This document shows, piece by piece, positions 32,373-41,458 of a DNA stretch of 64,000 nucleotides; within the stretch, counting starts at the first letter, position 1, and every line of letters begins with the position of its first letter. The stretch covers positions 3,844,001 to 3,908,000 of the forward strand of contig NZ_CP038436.1 of NCBI RefSeq assembly GCF_004683965.1. The letters run 5' to 3'. The position numbers were made by a program, and so were the translations under genes. A model generated the notes under the pieces. It was given only the letters and a program-made list of their open reading frames with translations. It did no database searches and was not told the DNA's origin. This DNA comes from Nocardioides seonyuensis. Lineage in GTDB: Bacteria; Actinomycetota; Actinomycetes; Propionibacteriales; Nocardioidaceae.

Positions 32373-35300
32373 CTATGGACCGGCAACGGCTGGAGAGCTG
32401 AGGTCGGCCGAAGGTCGCACCGGGCGTTGCGCTACGGCAGCGCGCGCTCGGCGTAGGGCGAGCAACGCACGCTCGCGGTCGCTCTTCTGGGCATCGTCGT
32501 CCACTCCCCGACCGACCGGCTGGTCGGAGACGATCCGATAACGGTCTCGATAGGCGGCCACGGTGACGACTTCCATGAGCCATGGCTCCCGCACATCGAT
32601 CTCACGCGGCGTGCTCCCGAGACCGTTAACCCACACTGCGCCCGAGCCCAGCGCTTCCTCTGCGAGAACGCGTGCCCTCGATTCGATGAGCGTGGCGCGA
32701 TCAGCAATCGCTTGCCGATCCTCAGGAGCCATTGGTCCGAGCGGCTCTGGGATCAATCCGGCAATGAGCCGGGGTCGCGCGCGATTCCCCCGTGGCCCCA
32801 AGGCAGCAACCTTCTCCAAGCGATGCCGAAGCACAGCAGCCAGATCATCGGCGTCATCAAGGCGGTGCTGACTCACAATGCGCGGCATCAGCCGTTCGAG
32901 GTCGTGGTGGTGTGCCTCCGCGCGCCGCAGGGTCGCCGACAGCGGGCCGAATGCCGTCGACTCAATAACGGCGGTGTGCTGCTCATCAGTCAGCCCTGAG
33001 CGGCGCAGAAGGTCGGCGAAGCGATCGTGTTGCGCCGCGGCCGCGATCATCTCGAGCTCCGCGGCAAGCTGGGCGATGGATGCGTACTCCTCATGCTGGG
33101 CCTCGATCGTCTTGTGTGCCGATAGGCTGGCACCGCTGTGCTGGAGCACGCCGTACAGGACGGTCCTGGCGCTGATGTCCTCGGTCTTGGGAGGGGTGTG
33201 GCTGTCGTCTGGTTGGTCGAGGGCGACGTAGGCAATGTTCGAATCGCGACCGCGCGTCATTGAGACATAGAGATTCTCGCGCGTCGTCGACGGTGTAACG
33301 ACCACATGCGACGTGTCGACGGTCATGCCCTGGGCGCGGTGGGCGGTGACGGCGTACCCGAGGTCGAGGTGTTGTGCCACATAGTCGGCCGGGAGTACGG
33401 CACTCCCCTGGCACCCTGGGTCGACGCGACGCAGTACCACGGAGCCGTCCTTGCGGATGTCGGTGATGCGCCACCGGTCACCGTTCTTGACCCACCCCGA
33501 CGACATCGCACGCAGGGTTCGGTCGTTACGGCGAGTGATCACGACATCGCCCACCGAGGCGCGCACGCCGTCGGCCAAATGAATCTCACAGCCTTCGTCC
33601 GCACCGTCGTGGACCAGGCGTTCGGCTCGAGCCCGTTCGTTGAGGGCACGTACAGCGTGGGCCGACTCGGTCAACAGCACGCTGGCCAAGCCAGCTTGGG
33701 TGTCGAGGCGCCAGGACTCGTAAGCGGAGTCGATCATGCGGTCGGTGTCGCCCTCTCGAAGCCGGTCATGGCGGGCGTAGGTGGAGATGACCTCGGCGTT
33801 GCCGCTGCGTAGGTCCAGGGTGGCTGCCTTCTCCCAGTCGTGCCGGAAGCGGTGGATCAAGGTGAGTTGCGCGGCGTCGGAACGGCGGTCGACAAGCAGA
33901 CCGAACGCTCCGCCGGCATCGACCGACTGCAGCTGATTCGGATCTCCGACCAACAGGACCTTGGCTCCAGCTGCCGATGCGATCGCGCTGATCTGATCCA
34001 GCGTCGTGGTGCCAGCCAATGTGGCCTCATCGACGATCACGAGCTGGCCGGAGCGGAATGCCGCGGCTCCGCGGTCGAACTCATGAAGCCACTTAGCCGT
34101 GTTGTCGCAGGCGATTCCCAGGTCGCCCGCCAACGCCTGGGCAGCCGCGGCGGAAGGCGCCAGCCCGACCACGCTCCCTTGCCCGTGTTGAGCCAGCCAG
34201 GCGTGGCGCAGTGCTCGCATCGCAGTGGTCTTGCCGGCCCCCGCAGGTCCGACCAGCAGATCCAGTTGCCGGCCCGAGGCGGCGATCGCTTCGAGGGCAG
34301 CGACTTGCTCGACACTAAGGGTCTCGTGTTTGGCAACGCGATCCACGATTGCGCGTCCCACAGTAGGCGCGCCCAATACCTCGGACCGATCGAGCAGCCG
34401 CGTCTCCGCATCAAGCACGCCGACCGAGGAGTACTTCACCGAGTGTCGTGGCCGGAAGACGCTGGTGCCATCCGGCCTGCGGAAGGCAGCGGGGCTTGGC
34501 GCGAGTTCGGGCGGGGTGAGGGCGATCGACTGCTGCTGGGCGGCGTCGACGATCATCGCGACCACGGCCTCGCGATCCGTCGTACTCGCGAAGCGCAGGT
34601 CCATCGTCTGCTTCGATGCCTCGGCCATCACGTTCCAGTGGGTCCAGGTCGAACGCTTGAGACTGACCTTCGCGACCACGTCCGCGCCGAGGGCATGTAT
34701 GGCCGGGAGTGGCACTTCGTCGGCGACCAGCGGTTCGGCGGACAGCTCTCCCAGCAAACCCGTCGCCATGGCCGTGGCATCACACCCCAGTCGGTCGCTT
34801 GCACGCTGACGCCACTCCGCCGTGAGTTCGGCCAGCGACCGGATCTCTTTCGGCGGTCGTGTCGCGAGGGTGGCGGTAGCCCGCAGTTCGACGATCTTCT
34901 TCTCCGAGGGCATACGGCCGTGCGCAGCGACGTACTCGTCGATGAGTCGATCCTTCTCGAGGTCGATCTCTCGACTGCGTGACGAGAACTCCCGGACGAG
35001 ATCCTCACCAATGCCGGCGATCTCCCACTGCGCGTTGCGGTCGGACCCGCGCTCGCGCAGCTCCCACTCCACGCCGAGCTCACGCGACAACCTGTCGGCG
35101 AGAAGCGCGTTGTAGTGAGCCGACAGCGCCGTCACAGACGCGAAGACGGGGCGACCATCCAGGCTGCGCCAACGGCCATCGAGCCATGCCTGGACTTTGT
35201 TGGAGACGACCAGATGCGTGTGGAGCTGCGGATCACCGGCCCGGGAGTCGTAGTGGTCGTACGCCACCGCAGCCACCCCGGCAACCTCAACCTGGGCGAC

Positions 35301-35894
35301 AGCCCCGTCACCCCCCGAAACGCCCGCTCGGGTGGCAGCCACCTCCCGCTCGAAGAACTCGAGTATGTCCGCCACGGCAGCATGATGCGCTTCGACGATT
35401 CGCTCCTGTGTCGGGGCATCAGCCAGCCCCCACAACACCGAGACCGACTTCGGGACGCTGAAGGTCAGGTCGAACCCCGCGACCGCATTTCGGGCACCAG
35501 CGGCAGTCTCCTCGGCTTCGATCCGGCTGGTCTCGGCGGCGCAGTCCGCCAGGGTCATCTCGGGATCGAGCGCGTCGACACGCTCCTGGATGCGCTCGGC
35601 AACAGGCCGGTACCTCGCGTAGGCGCGGCCTAACTGCTCCCCCGTCAGCGGATCCCTGCCCATGCCGATCAGCAGGGCGAGCTGCGCCTCGGCCACCTCC
35701 ATGCCAGGAGCCAGCTGACCGCTGCCGAGACGTCGTACGCCTGACCCCATCCAGCGCCCCGGTGGGGTGCCGGCCTCGGTGTAGTAGCGGGTGAGCGGAG
35801 TCGACAGGGCGCGGTTGCCGTCACCGACCACAACGCTTCGCAGCAGATACCGGTAGCCGTTGCCCGCTGACATGCGACGCAGCGAGACAGTCAC
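32373..35894 (-). CDS. traA: MobF family relaxase with RecD-like helicase (TraA/TrwC type)
   Basis: The 1173-residue protein nicks and unwinds the element for conjugation. The N-terminal TrwC relaxase domain (about residues 1-330) has the three-His metal site in SRAGDPQLHTHLVVSNK (~213-229) and N-terminal tyrosines (YRYLL, TRYYTEAG). The helicase part has Walker A VGPAGAGKTTAMRAL (~548-562), Walker B-like VIVDEATLAGTT (~620) and C-terminal motifs DLGYAVTAHRAQGMTVD and VSMTRGRDSN. A GTG start is used. Divergent from the pilus operon; its upstream region is a candidate oriT. Confidence 0.95.
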   Translation of the reverse strand: MTVSLRRMSAGNGYRYLLRSVVVGDGNRALSTPLTRYYTEAGTPPGRWMGSGVRRLGSGQLAPGMEVAEAQLALLIGMGRDPLTGEQLGRAYARYRPVAERIQERVDALDPEMTLADCAAETSRIEAEETAAGARNAVAGFDLTFSVPKSVSVLWGLADAPTQERIVEAHHAAVADILEFFEREVAATRAGVSGGDGAVAQVEVAGVAAVAYDHYDSRAGDPQLHTHLVVSNKVQAWLDGRWRSLDGRPVFASVTALSAHYNALLADRLSRELGVEWELRERGSDRNAQWEIAGIGEDLVREFSSRSREIDLEKDRLIDEYVAAHGRMPSEKKIVELRATATLATRPPKEIRSLAELTAEWRQRASDRLGCDATAMATGLLGELSAEPLVADEVPLPAIHALGADVVAKVSLKRSTWTHWNVMAEASKQTMDLRFASTTDREAVVAMIVDAAQQQSIALTPPELAPSPAAFRRPDGTSVFRPRHSVKYSSVGVLDAETRLLDRSEVLGAPTVGRAIVDRVAKHETLSVEQVAALEAIAASGRQLDLLVGPAGAGKTTAMRALRHAWLAQHGQGSVVGLAPSAAAAQALAGDLGIACDNTAKWLHEFDRGAAAFRSGQLVIVDEATLAGTTTLDQISAIASAAGAKVLLVGDPNQLQSVDAGGAFGLLVDRRSDAAQLTLIHRFRHDWEKAATLDLRSGNAEVISTYARHDRLREGDTDRMIDSAYESWRLDTQAGLASVLLTESAHAVRALNERARAERLVHDGADEGCEIHLADGVRASVGDVVITRRNDRTLRAMSSGWVKNGDRWRITDIRKDGSVVLRRVDPGCQGSAVLPADYVAQHLDLGYAVTAHRAQGMTVDTSHVVVTPSTTRENLYVSMTRGRDSNIAYVALDQPDDSHTPPKTEDISARTVLYGVLQHSGASLSAHKTIEAQHEEYASIAQLAAELEMIAAAAQHDRFADLLRRSGLTDEQHTAVIESTAFGPLSATLRRAEAHHHDLERLMPRIVSQHRLDDADDLAAVLRHRLEKVAALGPRGNRARPRLIAGLIPEPLGPMAPEDRQAIADRATLIESRARVLAEEALGSGAVWVNGLGSTPREIDVREPWLMEVVTVAAYRDRYRIVSDQPVGRGVDDDAQKSDRERALLALRRARAAVAQRPVRPSADLSSPAVAGP

Positions 35895-36166
35895 GACCGC
35901 TTCCGTTCCACACGCCTCAGGTGTGCCGGGTTATCCACAGAGCGGTCCTCGATCTGCAATGCGTGTGATGACGAGGACGGATGGTGCAGGAGACGGCTGG
36001 GCAGGGCGGCCGTGGCAGGGGTTTCGTACCTGAGGTGAGTGAAGTCGAGTGACGAAGTGTGCGGAGTGGTCTAGAGAAGGGCATTGCGGATGTGTCGGAG
36101 TGGTGTCGTAATAGAGGGCGGACGGTGGCTGAGTCTCGGTGGCTCAGTCCGGAACGGGTCTCGGGC
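35895..36166. other. Candidate oriT/regulatory region between relaxase and pilus operon
   Basis: This 272-nt divergent gap holds an imperfect 7-bp inverted repeat (CACGCCT-C-AGGTGTG, 35911-35925), a DnaA-box-like TTATCCACA (35931-35939), two GGAGTGGT repeats (near 36065 and 36098) and a CTGAG...CTCAG hairpin (near 36130). MobF oriT sites usually lie next to the relaxase gene and contain such repeats. The nick site cannot be placed by eye. Confidence 0.45.
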
Positions 36167-36772
36167 ATGACGAACACACGGAGGACCTTGGCGCTGGCTG
36201 TCGCAGCGCTCCTCGTGAGCGCGCTCGCCGGCTGCAGCGAGGACCCAGCGAGTACGACGACTCCCACCGAGACTCCCTCGAGCTCGTCACCGTCGCTGAG
36301 TTCGTCCACGAGTGATCCACCGAGCGATACGGCCATCGCAGAGCAGGCAGTCGCCGAGCTCGCGGCCGACTACTTCGCCACGCTCGATCGGCTCCGTCAG
36401 AATTCGGATCGACCACTCAAGCAACTGAAGCGGGTGGCCATCGGTGAGCAACTCGCGGCTCAGGAAGTATTCACCCGCAGACAGCGTGCGGCCGCGAATC
36501 GCCAGACGGGCGAAGTGCGCGTGGTGGAAGCCGTGGTCCAGTCAGTCAATCTCGACGGTCAGGTTCCGACGGCTCAGATGGACATCTGCTGGGACGTCTC
36601 CGACGTCGATGTCGTGGATGCCAAGGGAGAGTCGATTGTGAGCCCCGAGCGGGCAGACCGCGGCTGGACCCGCTATCAGGTCACCAATCACCACTGGAAA
36701 GAAGACCCGTCCGGAGGCTGGCGGATCGCGTCCGGACGAGACCTGGAGAAGGCGCCGTGCTCGGCCGCGTGA
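36167..36772 (+). CDS. Lipoprotein of the pilus/transfer cluster
   Basis: The 201-residue product has a lipoprotein signal with lipobox LVSALAGC (Cys ~21), a Ser/Thr/Pro-rich linker (to about 55) and an NTF2-like or similar alpha+beta domain (about 60-200) with a WDVSDVDVVDAKG segment. The ATG follows GGAACGGG. It overlaps the next gene by 16 nt and heads the Tad-type operon, so it is probably a surface-exposed part of that apparatus. No named family assigned with confidence. Confidence 0.75.
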   Translation: MTNTRRTLALAVAALLVSALAGCSEDPASTTTPTETPSSSSPSLSSSTSDPPSDTAIAEQAVAELAADYFATLDRLRQNSDRPLKQLKRVAIGEQLAAQEVFTRRQRAAANRQTGEVRVVEAVVQSVNLDGQVPTAQMDICWDVSDVDVVDAKGESIVSPERADRGWTRYQVTNHHWKEDPSGGWRIASGRDLEKAPCSAA

Positions 36773-37698
36773 CCGTCCTCACGGTCCTGTTCACAATCCT
36801 CTGCGCGGCACCCGTCCATGCGGACACTGAGTGCGGACAAGTAGACGCATCCACAGGCGCTTGTCTTGTGTGGGTCGACGTCCCGGGCACTCCAGGAACT
36901 CCCGGTGAGCCAGGCGAGGAGGGACCGAAGGACACCGGTTCCGGTCATGCCTGTTACTGGGATCCCGCCAAGCAGGGGATCTCGCAGCCACCGGCCGGGC
37001 CCGTCCCCTGCGACTCGGAGAGCGGCTACTGGTCCAACACCATGAACTGCTACATCCGGCTGATGGATCCGCAGCCTGAGGCGGGCGACGCTGCGTGGCA
37101 AGGTCACGAGCCTGGAGACGGCGCGGTCTACCTCTGCTATCAGCCGCAGACCGGGATCATCGTGCCGCTGTGGTTGGCCAACCCGCCCGACCAGGCAGGC
37201 CAAGGCCCAACTCCACGAGTCGTCGCCGAGCAGGCCATCGCGTCGATGGACTTGAAGGCTGTCCGCATCGGGATCGCACCCAAGGCAGACGAGGACAGCA
37301 TCGGGATCGTCGGGATGCCGGTCTGGATGTGGGCCAAGGAGCCGGACGCCGAAACGGTGGGACCCGTGACCGCGACTGCGAGCGCGGGCGGCATCACGGT
37401 GACGGCGACCGCCAGCCTGCTCAAGGTGACCTGGTCGATGGGCGACGGCACGGAGGTCGTGTGCTCGACCCCGGGCACTCGATACCGGCCGGAGTTCGGC
37501 ATGCAGGCGTCCCCGGACTGCGGGCACACCTATCAACAGTCCAGCGCCGGTCAGGAAGGCGACAAGTTCACGGTCACGGCGACGTCGTCGTGGGTGGTCA
37601 CCTGGTCGGGGGCTGGACAGACCGGGACCATCCGGCTGAACGGGCTCACCCGTATGGCCCGGATCGCGGTCGGAGAAGCGCAGGTGCTCGTGCAGTAG
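36757..37698 (+). CDS. Secreted hypothetical protein of the pilus cluster
   Basis: The 313-residue product has a signal peptide (about 1-22, ILCAAPVHA), a Pro/Gly linker with the short repeat GTPGTPGEPGEEG, a cysteine-containing central domain (CYWDP, MNCYIRLM, VYLCYQ) and a beta-rich C-terminal domain (about 185-300) with two more cysteines (VVCSTPG, PDCGHTYQ), suggesting disulfides made by the DsbA systems. Such genes commonly precede SAF and CpaF genes in actinobacterial mobile elements. Function unknown. The GTG start overlaps the lipoprotein gene. Confidence 0.75.
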   Translation: MLGRVTVLTVLFTILCAAPVHADTECGQVDASTGACLVWVDVPGTPGTPGEPGEEGPKDTGSGHACYWDPAKQGISQPPAGPVPCDSESGYWSNTMNCYIRLMDPQPEAGDAAWQGHEPGDGAVYLCYQPQTGIIVPLWLANPPDQAGQGPTPRVVAEQAIASMDLKAVRIGIAPKADEDSIGIVGMPVWMWAKEPDAETVGPVTATASAGGITVTATASLLKVTWSMGDGTEVVCSTPGTRYRPEFGMQASPDCGHTYQQSSAGQEGDKFTVTATSSWVVTWSGAGQTGTIRLNGLTRMARIAVGEAQVLVQ

Positions 37699-37726
37699 CG
37701 GGCGATGAGACGTGAGAGGCGACAGG

Positions 37727-38401
37727 ATGACGCACACCATCACGCGAGACGACAGGATGACCGGCCCTGAGCCGGCGCCCGCCGGCCCTCCCGTCGCGCC
37801 GCCTCCGAAGCTGCGACGCCGACCCGCCCTGATCGCCGCTGCTGTCGCGCTGGTGGCCCTGGGCGCGGTCCTTGCCGGGTGGGCGTGGTCGGCCACCACG
37901 AACACCCAGGAAGTGCTGGCAGCTCGCGACACGATTGCTCGCGGAGCGGTGATCACCAGCGACGACATCGCTCGGGTGCGGATCAACGCGGATCCCGCAT
38001 TGCAGCCGCTGCCTGCGTCGGCGTACGACGACATCCTCGGGCAGCGTGCGGCGCTGGACATCGCGGCCGGGAGCCTGCTGACTGAAGCCGCCACCCAAGC
38101 CGAACCGCTGCCCCCGGATGGAATGTCCGTCGTCGGTGTCGCGTTGACCGCCGCGCAGGCGCCCGGCCTGACGCTGAGGAATGGCGACCGGGTCCGGGTC
38201 GTGCTGACCCCCGGCGAAGGGGCGGATGCGCCCACTGGGTCACCGCCCTTCAACGAGGCCGAGGTGGTGGGCGCCAGGACGGACAAGATGACCGGCGCGC
38301 TCGTCGTCGACCTACTGGTTCCTCGAGCCGAGGCTGGGGTGCTGGCCGCTCGAGTCGCGACTGGCAACGTCGCCCTCGTCCTGGACTCGGGAGAGCGCTG
38401 A
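37727..38401 (+). CDS. SAF-domain protein (CpaB/RcpC-like)
   Basis: The 224-residue protein has a proline-rich start, a TM helix (about residues 35-55) and a SAF domain (about 60-125) with AARDTIARGAVITSDDIARV, then a beta-rich C-terminus (GLTLRNGDRVRVVLTP). CpaB/RcpC proteins act in the periplasm-equivalent space in Flp/Tad pilus assembly. ATG at 37727 is chosen for its GAGAGG at 7 nt; a GTG at 37712 is an alternative. The stop overlaps the ParA-like gene. Confidence 0.85.
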   Translation: MTHTITRDDRMTGPEPAPAGPPVAPPPKLRRRPALIAAAVALVALGAVLAGWAWSATTNTQEVLAARDTIARGAVITSDDIARVRINADPALQPLPASAYDDILGQRAALDIAAGSLLTEAATQAEPLPPDGMSVVGVALTAAQAPGLTLRNGDRVRVVLTPGEGADAPTGSPPFNEAEVVGARTDKMTGALVVDLLVPRAEAGVLAARVATGNVALVLDSGER

Positions 38402-39165
38402 TGGCCGTCATGGCGCTCACCTCCGCGTCGGGATCTCCCGGCGTCACCACGACGGCCGTCGGACTGGCGCTGACCTGGCCGCGTCCGGTGCTGCTGATCG
38501 AGGCAGATCCAACCGGCGGATCCGGTGTGCTGGCTGGCTACTTCCGGGGCACCCGGGAGTACGACGTCGGGTTGATTGAGCTGGCGCTCTCCCCCGCGTC
38601 TCCTGCCGACGCGCTGCGCGACGTCGTACGACCGCTCAACGATGGGCACTCCTTCTTCGTCGCCGGAACGCGATCACCCGCCCAGGCGACTGCTCTCACC
38701 CGCGTCTGGGAGCCGTTGGGTGAAGCGCTTGCCGAGCTGGATGCACAGGGACAGGACGTGATCGTCGATGCCGGCCGCCTTGGTCTCGTCGGATGCCCGG
38801 AACCGCTGCTCGCGGGAGCCGATCTCTCCCTGCTGGTGACGCGCTCGACCTTGCCCGCGCTCGCGGCAGCGCGCACTTGGGCGGGCGCCGTACGTCGTGA
38901 GCGCAGTTGGCGACAGGCCGGAGTGCTCCTGATCGGTGAGGGCGAGCCCTACGGATCCCGCGAGGTCGGCAAGGTGCTGGACCTGCCGGTGTGCGCCACG
39001 GTGGCCGACGCTGCCGACGGCGCGGCCGTGTTCCATCGCGGCGCCACTCCCCCACGCAACTTCGAGTCCGGCCCGTTCGTGCGGTCGATGCGAGCCGCTG
39101 CTGCGTCGATCCAGGCGACGATCGCTCGTAGTCGGTTCGAGTTGCTGACGGAGGCACCGGCGTGA
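38401..39165 (+). CDS. ParA/CpaE-like ATPase homologue lacking the Walker lysines
   Basis: The 254-residue protein has the ParA/MinD fold expected at the CpaE/TadZ position of the pilus operon. The P-loop position reads SASGSPGVTTTAVGLALTWP: the usual KGGVGKTT is replaced by GSPGVTTT, so both the signature lysine and the Walker A lysine are missing. The later DVIVDAGRLG matches Walker B without the usual DxxP. ATP hydrolysis is therefore doubtful; it may act as a polar localisation or scaffold factor. Coupled to cpaF by ATG/GTGA overlap. Confidence 0.8.
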   Translation: MAVMALTSASGSPGVTTTAVGLALTWPRPVLLIEADPTGGSGVLAGYFRGTREYDVGLIELALSPASPADALRDVVRPLNDGHSFFVAGTRSPAQATALTRVWEPLGEALAELDAQGQDVIVDAGRLGLVGCPEPLLAGADLSLLVTRSTLPALAAARTWAGAVRRERSWRQAGVLLIGEGEPYGSREVGKVLDLPVCATVADAADGAAVFHRGATPPRNFESGPFVRSMRAAAASIQATIARSRFELLTEAPA

Positions 39166-40619
39166 CCGCGGAAGCTCGAATCGACGACCTGACATCGCTG
39201 CCCTTCTTCGCCCAAGCAGCCGATCCCCTGCCGGTCGACACGTCAGGACTTGGCGAGATCTCGGACCTCGACTTCGATCACTCGGACAACGAGCTGGACT
39301 GGGGCCTCGTCGCGGCCCTCCGGTCACAGGCTTCGGAGCGCTTGAGCCAGGCGGTTGCTGCCGAGCGAGGACGCCTCGACAAGGGAGCCCAGCAGGAGTA
39401 CGGCCGCGCGATCGTGCTGGACCTGATCGAGTCCGCGATGGCCGAGGCGGTCAACGCCGGATCCGCTGCCTGGACGTTGGCCGAGCAACAGGCGCTCGCG
39501 CGTGCAGTCTTCGACTCCCTGTTCCGGTTGGGTCGCTTGCAACCCCTCGTCGATGACGACCGGGTCGAGAACATCATGATCAGTGGGTACGACAAGGTCC
39601 GGCTCGAGCTCATCGACGGGACGATCCTCCCGGGCCCACCGGTCGCCGGGTCCGACGAGGAGCTGATCGACTTCCTCGTGTTCCTCGCCTCTCGCAGCGA
39701 GGTCAACGCGCGTGCCTTCTCCGAGGCTCAACCCCGTCTCCACATGCGCCTCGATGGCGGTGCCCGGTTGGCAGCCGCCGCATGGGTGACGCCTCGGCCA
39801 TCCGTGGTGATCCGACGTCACCGGCTGATGCAGGTGACACTCGATGACCTCGTGGCGCGGGACATGCTCACCCCGGTGGCCGCGTCGTTCCTGCGGGCCG
39901 CCGTACGCGCTCGGAAGTCGATCGTGGTCTCTGGGTGCCAGGGCGCGGGCAAGACCACGTTGGTGCGCGCGCTGTGTGGAGAGATCGATTCGCAGGAGAT
40001 GCTCGGCACCTTCGAGACCGAGTACGAGCTGCACCTCCACGAGTTGAAGAGCCACGACATGGTCCACGCGTGGGAGTCGCGCCCTGGATCGGGCGAGCGT
40101 GGTCTGGACGGATGTCAGGCGGGCGAGTTCACCCTCGACGAGGCGCTGACGGACTCGTTCCGCTTCAACCTCTCCCGCCAGATCGTCGGGGAGGTCCGGG
40201 GGCGCGAGATCTGGGCGATGATCAAGGCGATGGAGTCCGGGACCGGCTCCATCTCGACAACCCACGCATCCGACGCCGTCGCCGCGGTCCGCAAGCTCGT
40301 CACGTGCGCGATGGAGGCCGGTCAACACATCACCCAGACGCTGGCGACCGGCAAGCTCGCCGCCACCCTCGACTTGATCGTCCACCTGGACCTGCGTACG
40401 ACGACCCGCGCCGGCGTCGCATCCCGCACGAGACGAGTCGCCGAGATCGTGGCTATCGACCCCGGCGAGAGGGAGACCGGCTACGCCACCACACATGTCT
40501 TCGCCGCCGGCCCGGACGGAGTTGCCGTCCCCGGGGTCCTACCCGATACCTACCAGTCACTGGTCGAGCACGGCTTCGACCTCTCGGCCTATCTCACCGG
40601 TCAGGGGATGCGGCCGTGA
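39162..40619 (+). CDS. cpaF: CpaF/TadA secretion ATPase
   Basis: The 485-residue hexameric ATPase powers assembly of the Tad-type pilus from the cytosolic face. It has an N-terminal domain with the VDDDRVENIMISGYDKVRLE segment, Walker A SGCQGAGKTTLVRAL (~259-273), an Asp box (ETEYELHLHEL), Walker B-like FRFNLSRQIVGEVRGREIW and the His box STTHASDA. All catalytic residues look intact, unlike the upstream ParA-like protein. GTG start overlapping the preceding stop. Confidence 0.93.
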   Translation: MTAEARIDDLTSLPFFAQAADPLPVDTSGLGEISDLDFDHSDNELDWGLVAALRSQASERLSQAVAAERGRLDKGAQQEYGRAIVLDLIESAMAEAVNAGSAAWTLAEQQALARAVFDSLFRLGRLQPLVDDDRVENIMISGYDKVRLELIDGTILPGPPVAGSDEELIDFLVFLASRSEVNARAFSEAQPRLHMRLDGGARLAAAAWVTPRPSVVIRRHRLMQVTLDDLVARDMLTPVAASFLRAAVRARKSIVVSGCQGAGKTTLVRALCGEIDSQEMLGTFETEYELHLHELKSHDMVHAWESRPGSGERGLDGCQAGEFTLDEALTDSFRFNLSRQIVGEVRGREIWAMIKAMESGTGSISTTHASDAVAAVRKLVTCAMEAGQHITQTLATGKLAATLDLIVHLDLRTTTRAGVASRTRRVAEIVAIDPGERETGYATTHVFAAGPDGVAVPGVLPDTYQSLVEHGFDLSAYLTGQGMRP

Positions 40620-41458
40620 TCGTCATGGTGCCCGCGCTGGCCGGCGCGCTGATCGTCACCGGATCGATCGCGCTCGTGATCGGGCTCCGACCCGTTCCAG
40701 TGGGACCGAAGGCACCACGGCGCATCCGCCGCGGGATCTCGCGGCGGACGAGACTCCTGGTCGGCGTCGGCTCGGTGGTCGGCGTGGTTGGCTGGTTGGT
40801 AACCGGCTGGGTGCTGGCCCTGCTTCTCGGTCCGCTGGCAGCGGTCGGCCTGCCCATGCTGCTGACAGTTCCCGATGCGGCCGCCCGGATCGTGCGGCTC
40901 GAGGCGATGGAGGAATGGACCCGATCACTCGCCGGTGTCCTCACGGTCGGCGTCGGTCTGGAGCAGGCCCTCGTCGCGACGCTGAGGTCCACACCGGCAC
41001 CGATCGCGGGCGAGGTGAACCGGTTGGTCTCCCGGCTCCGCGCACGTTGGGTGACCGAGGACGCCTTGCGGGCGTTCGCGGACGAGCTCGATGACTCCAC
41101 CGGCGACCTGATAGCGGCGAACCTGATCCTGGGCGCCCGACGCCGGGGCGCGGGGCTGGCGAGCGTGTTGGAGGGGCTGGCGGGTTCGGTGTCCGCCGAC
41201 GTGCGATCGCGTCGCCAGGTCGAAGCCGACCGGGCCAAGCCACGCGCCACGGCACGTTGGGTGACGTTGATCAGCGCGTCCGCGCTAGTCGCTCTCGCAG
41301 TCTCAGGTGACTACGTGCAGCCGTACGGCACTCCGGTCGGCCAGGTGGTCCTGGTGCTGCTGCTGGGTGCGTACGTCGCCACGCTCGTCTGGATGCGCCG
41401 GATGGCCCTCGGCAAGCCGCTCCCCCGATTCCTCGACGCACGCAGGGCAGCCGCATGA
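40616..41458 (+). CDS. tadB: TadB-like inner-membrane pilus platform protein
   Basis: The 280-residue protein belongs to the type II secretion F family. It has TM helices near 4-22, 40-60 and 62-85, a cytosolic four-helix T2SSF domain (about 100-220, with EEWTRSLAGVLTVGVGLEQAL and AANLILGARRRGAGLASVLE) and a C-terminal TM pair. It forms the membrane platform with TadC, driven by CpaF. GTG start overlapping the cpaF stop. Confidence 0.9.
   Translation: MIVMVPALAGALIVTGSIALVIGLRPVPVGPKAPRRIRRGISRRTRLLVGVGSVVGVVGWLVTGWVLALLLGPLAAVGLPMLLTVPDAAARIVRLEAMEEWTRSLAGVLTVGVGLEQALVATLRSTPAPIAGEVNRLVSRLRARWVTEDALRAFADELDDSTGDLIAANLILGARRRGAGLASVLEGLAGSVSADVRSRRQVEADRAKPRATARWVTLISASALVALAVSGDYVQPYGTPVGQVVLVLLLGAYVATLVWMRRMALGKPLPRFLDARRAAA

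Noticed and set aside
32878-35633. Several plus-strand frames within the relaxase
   Set aside because: They are shadows of a continuous 1173-codon relaxase with all motifs.
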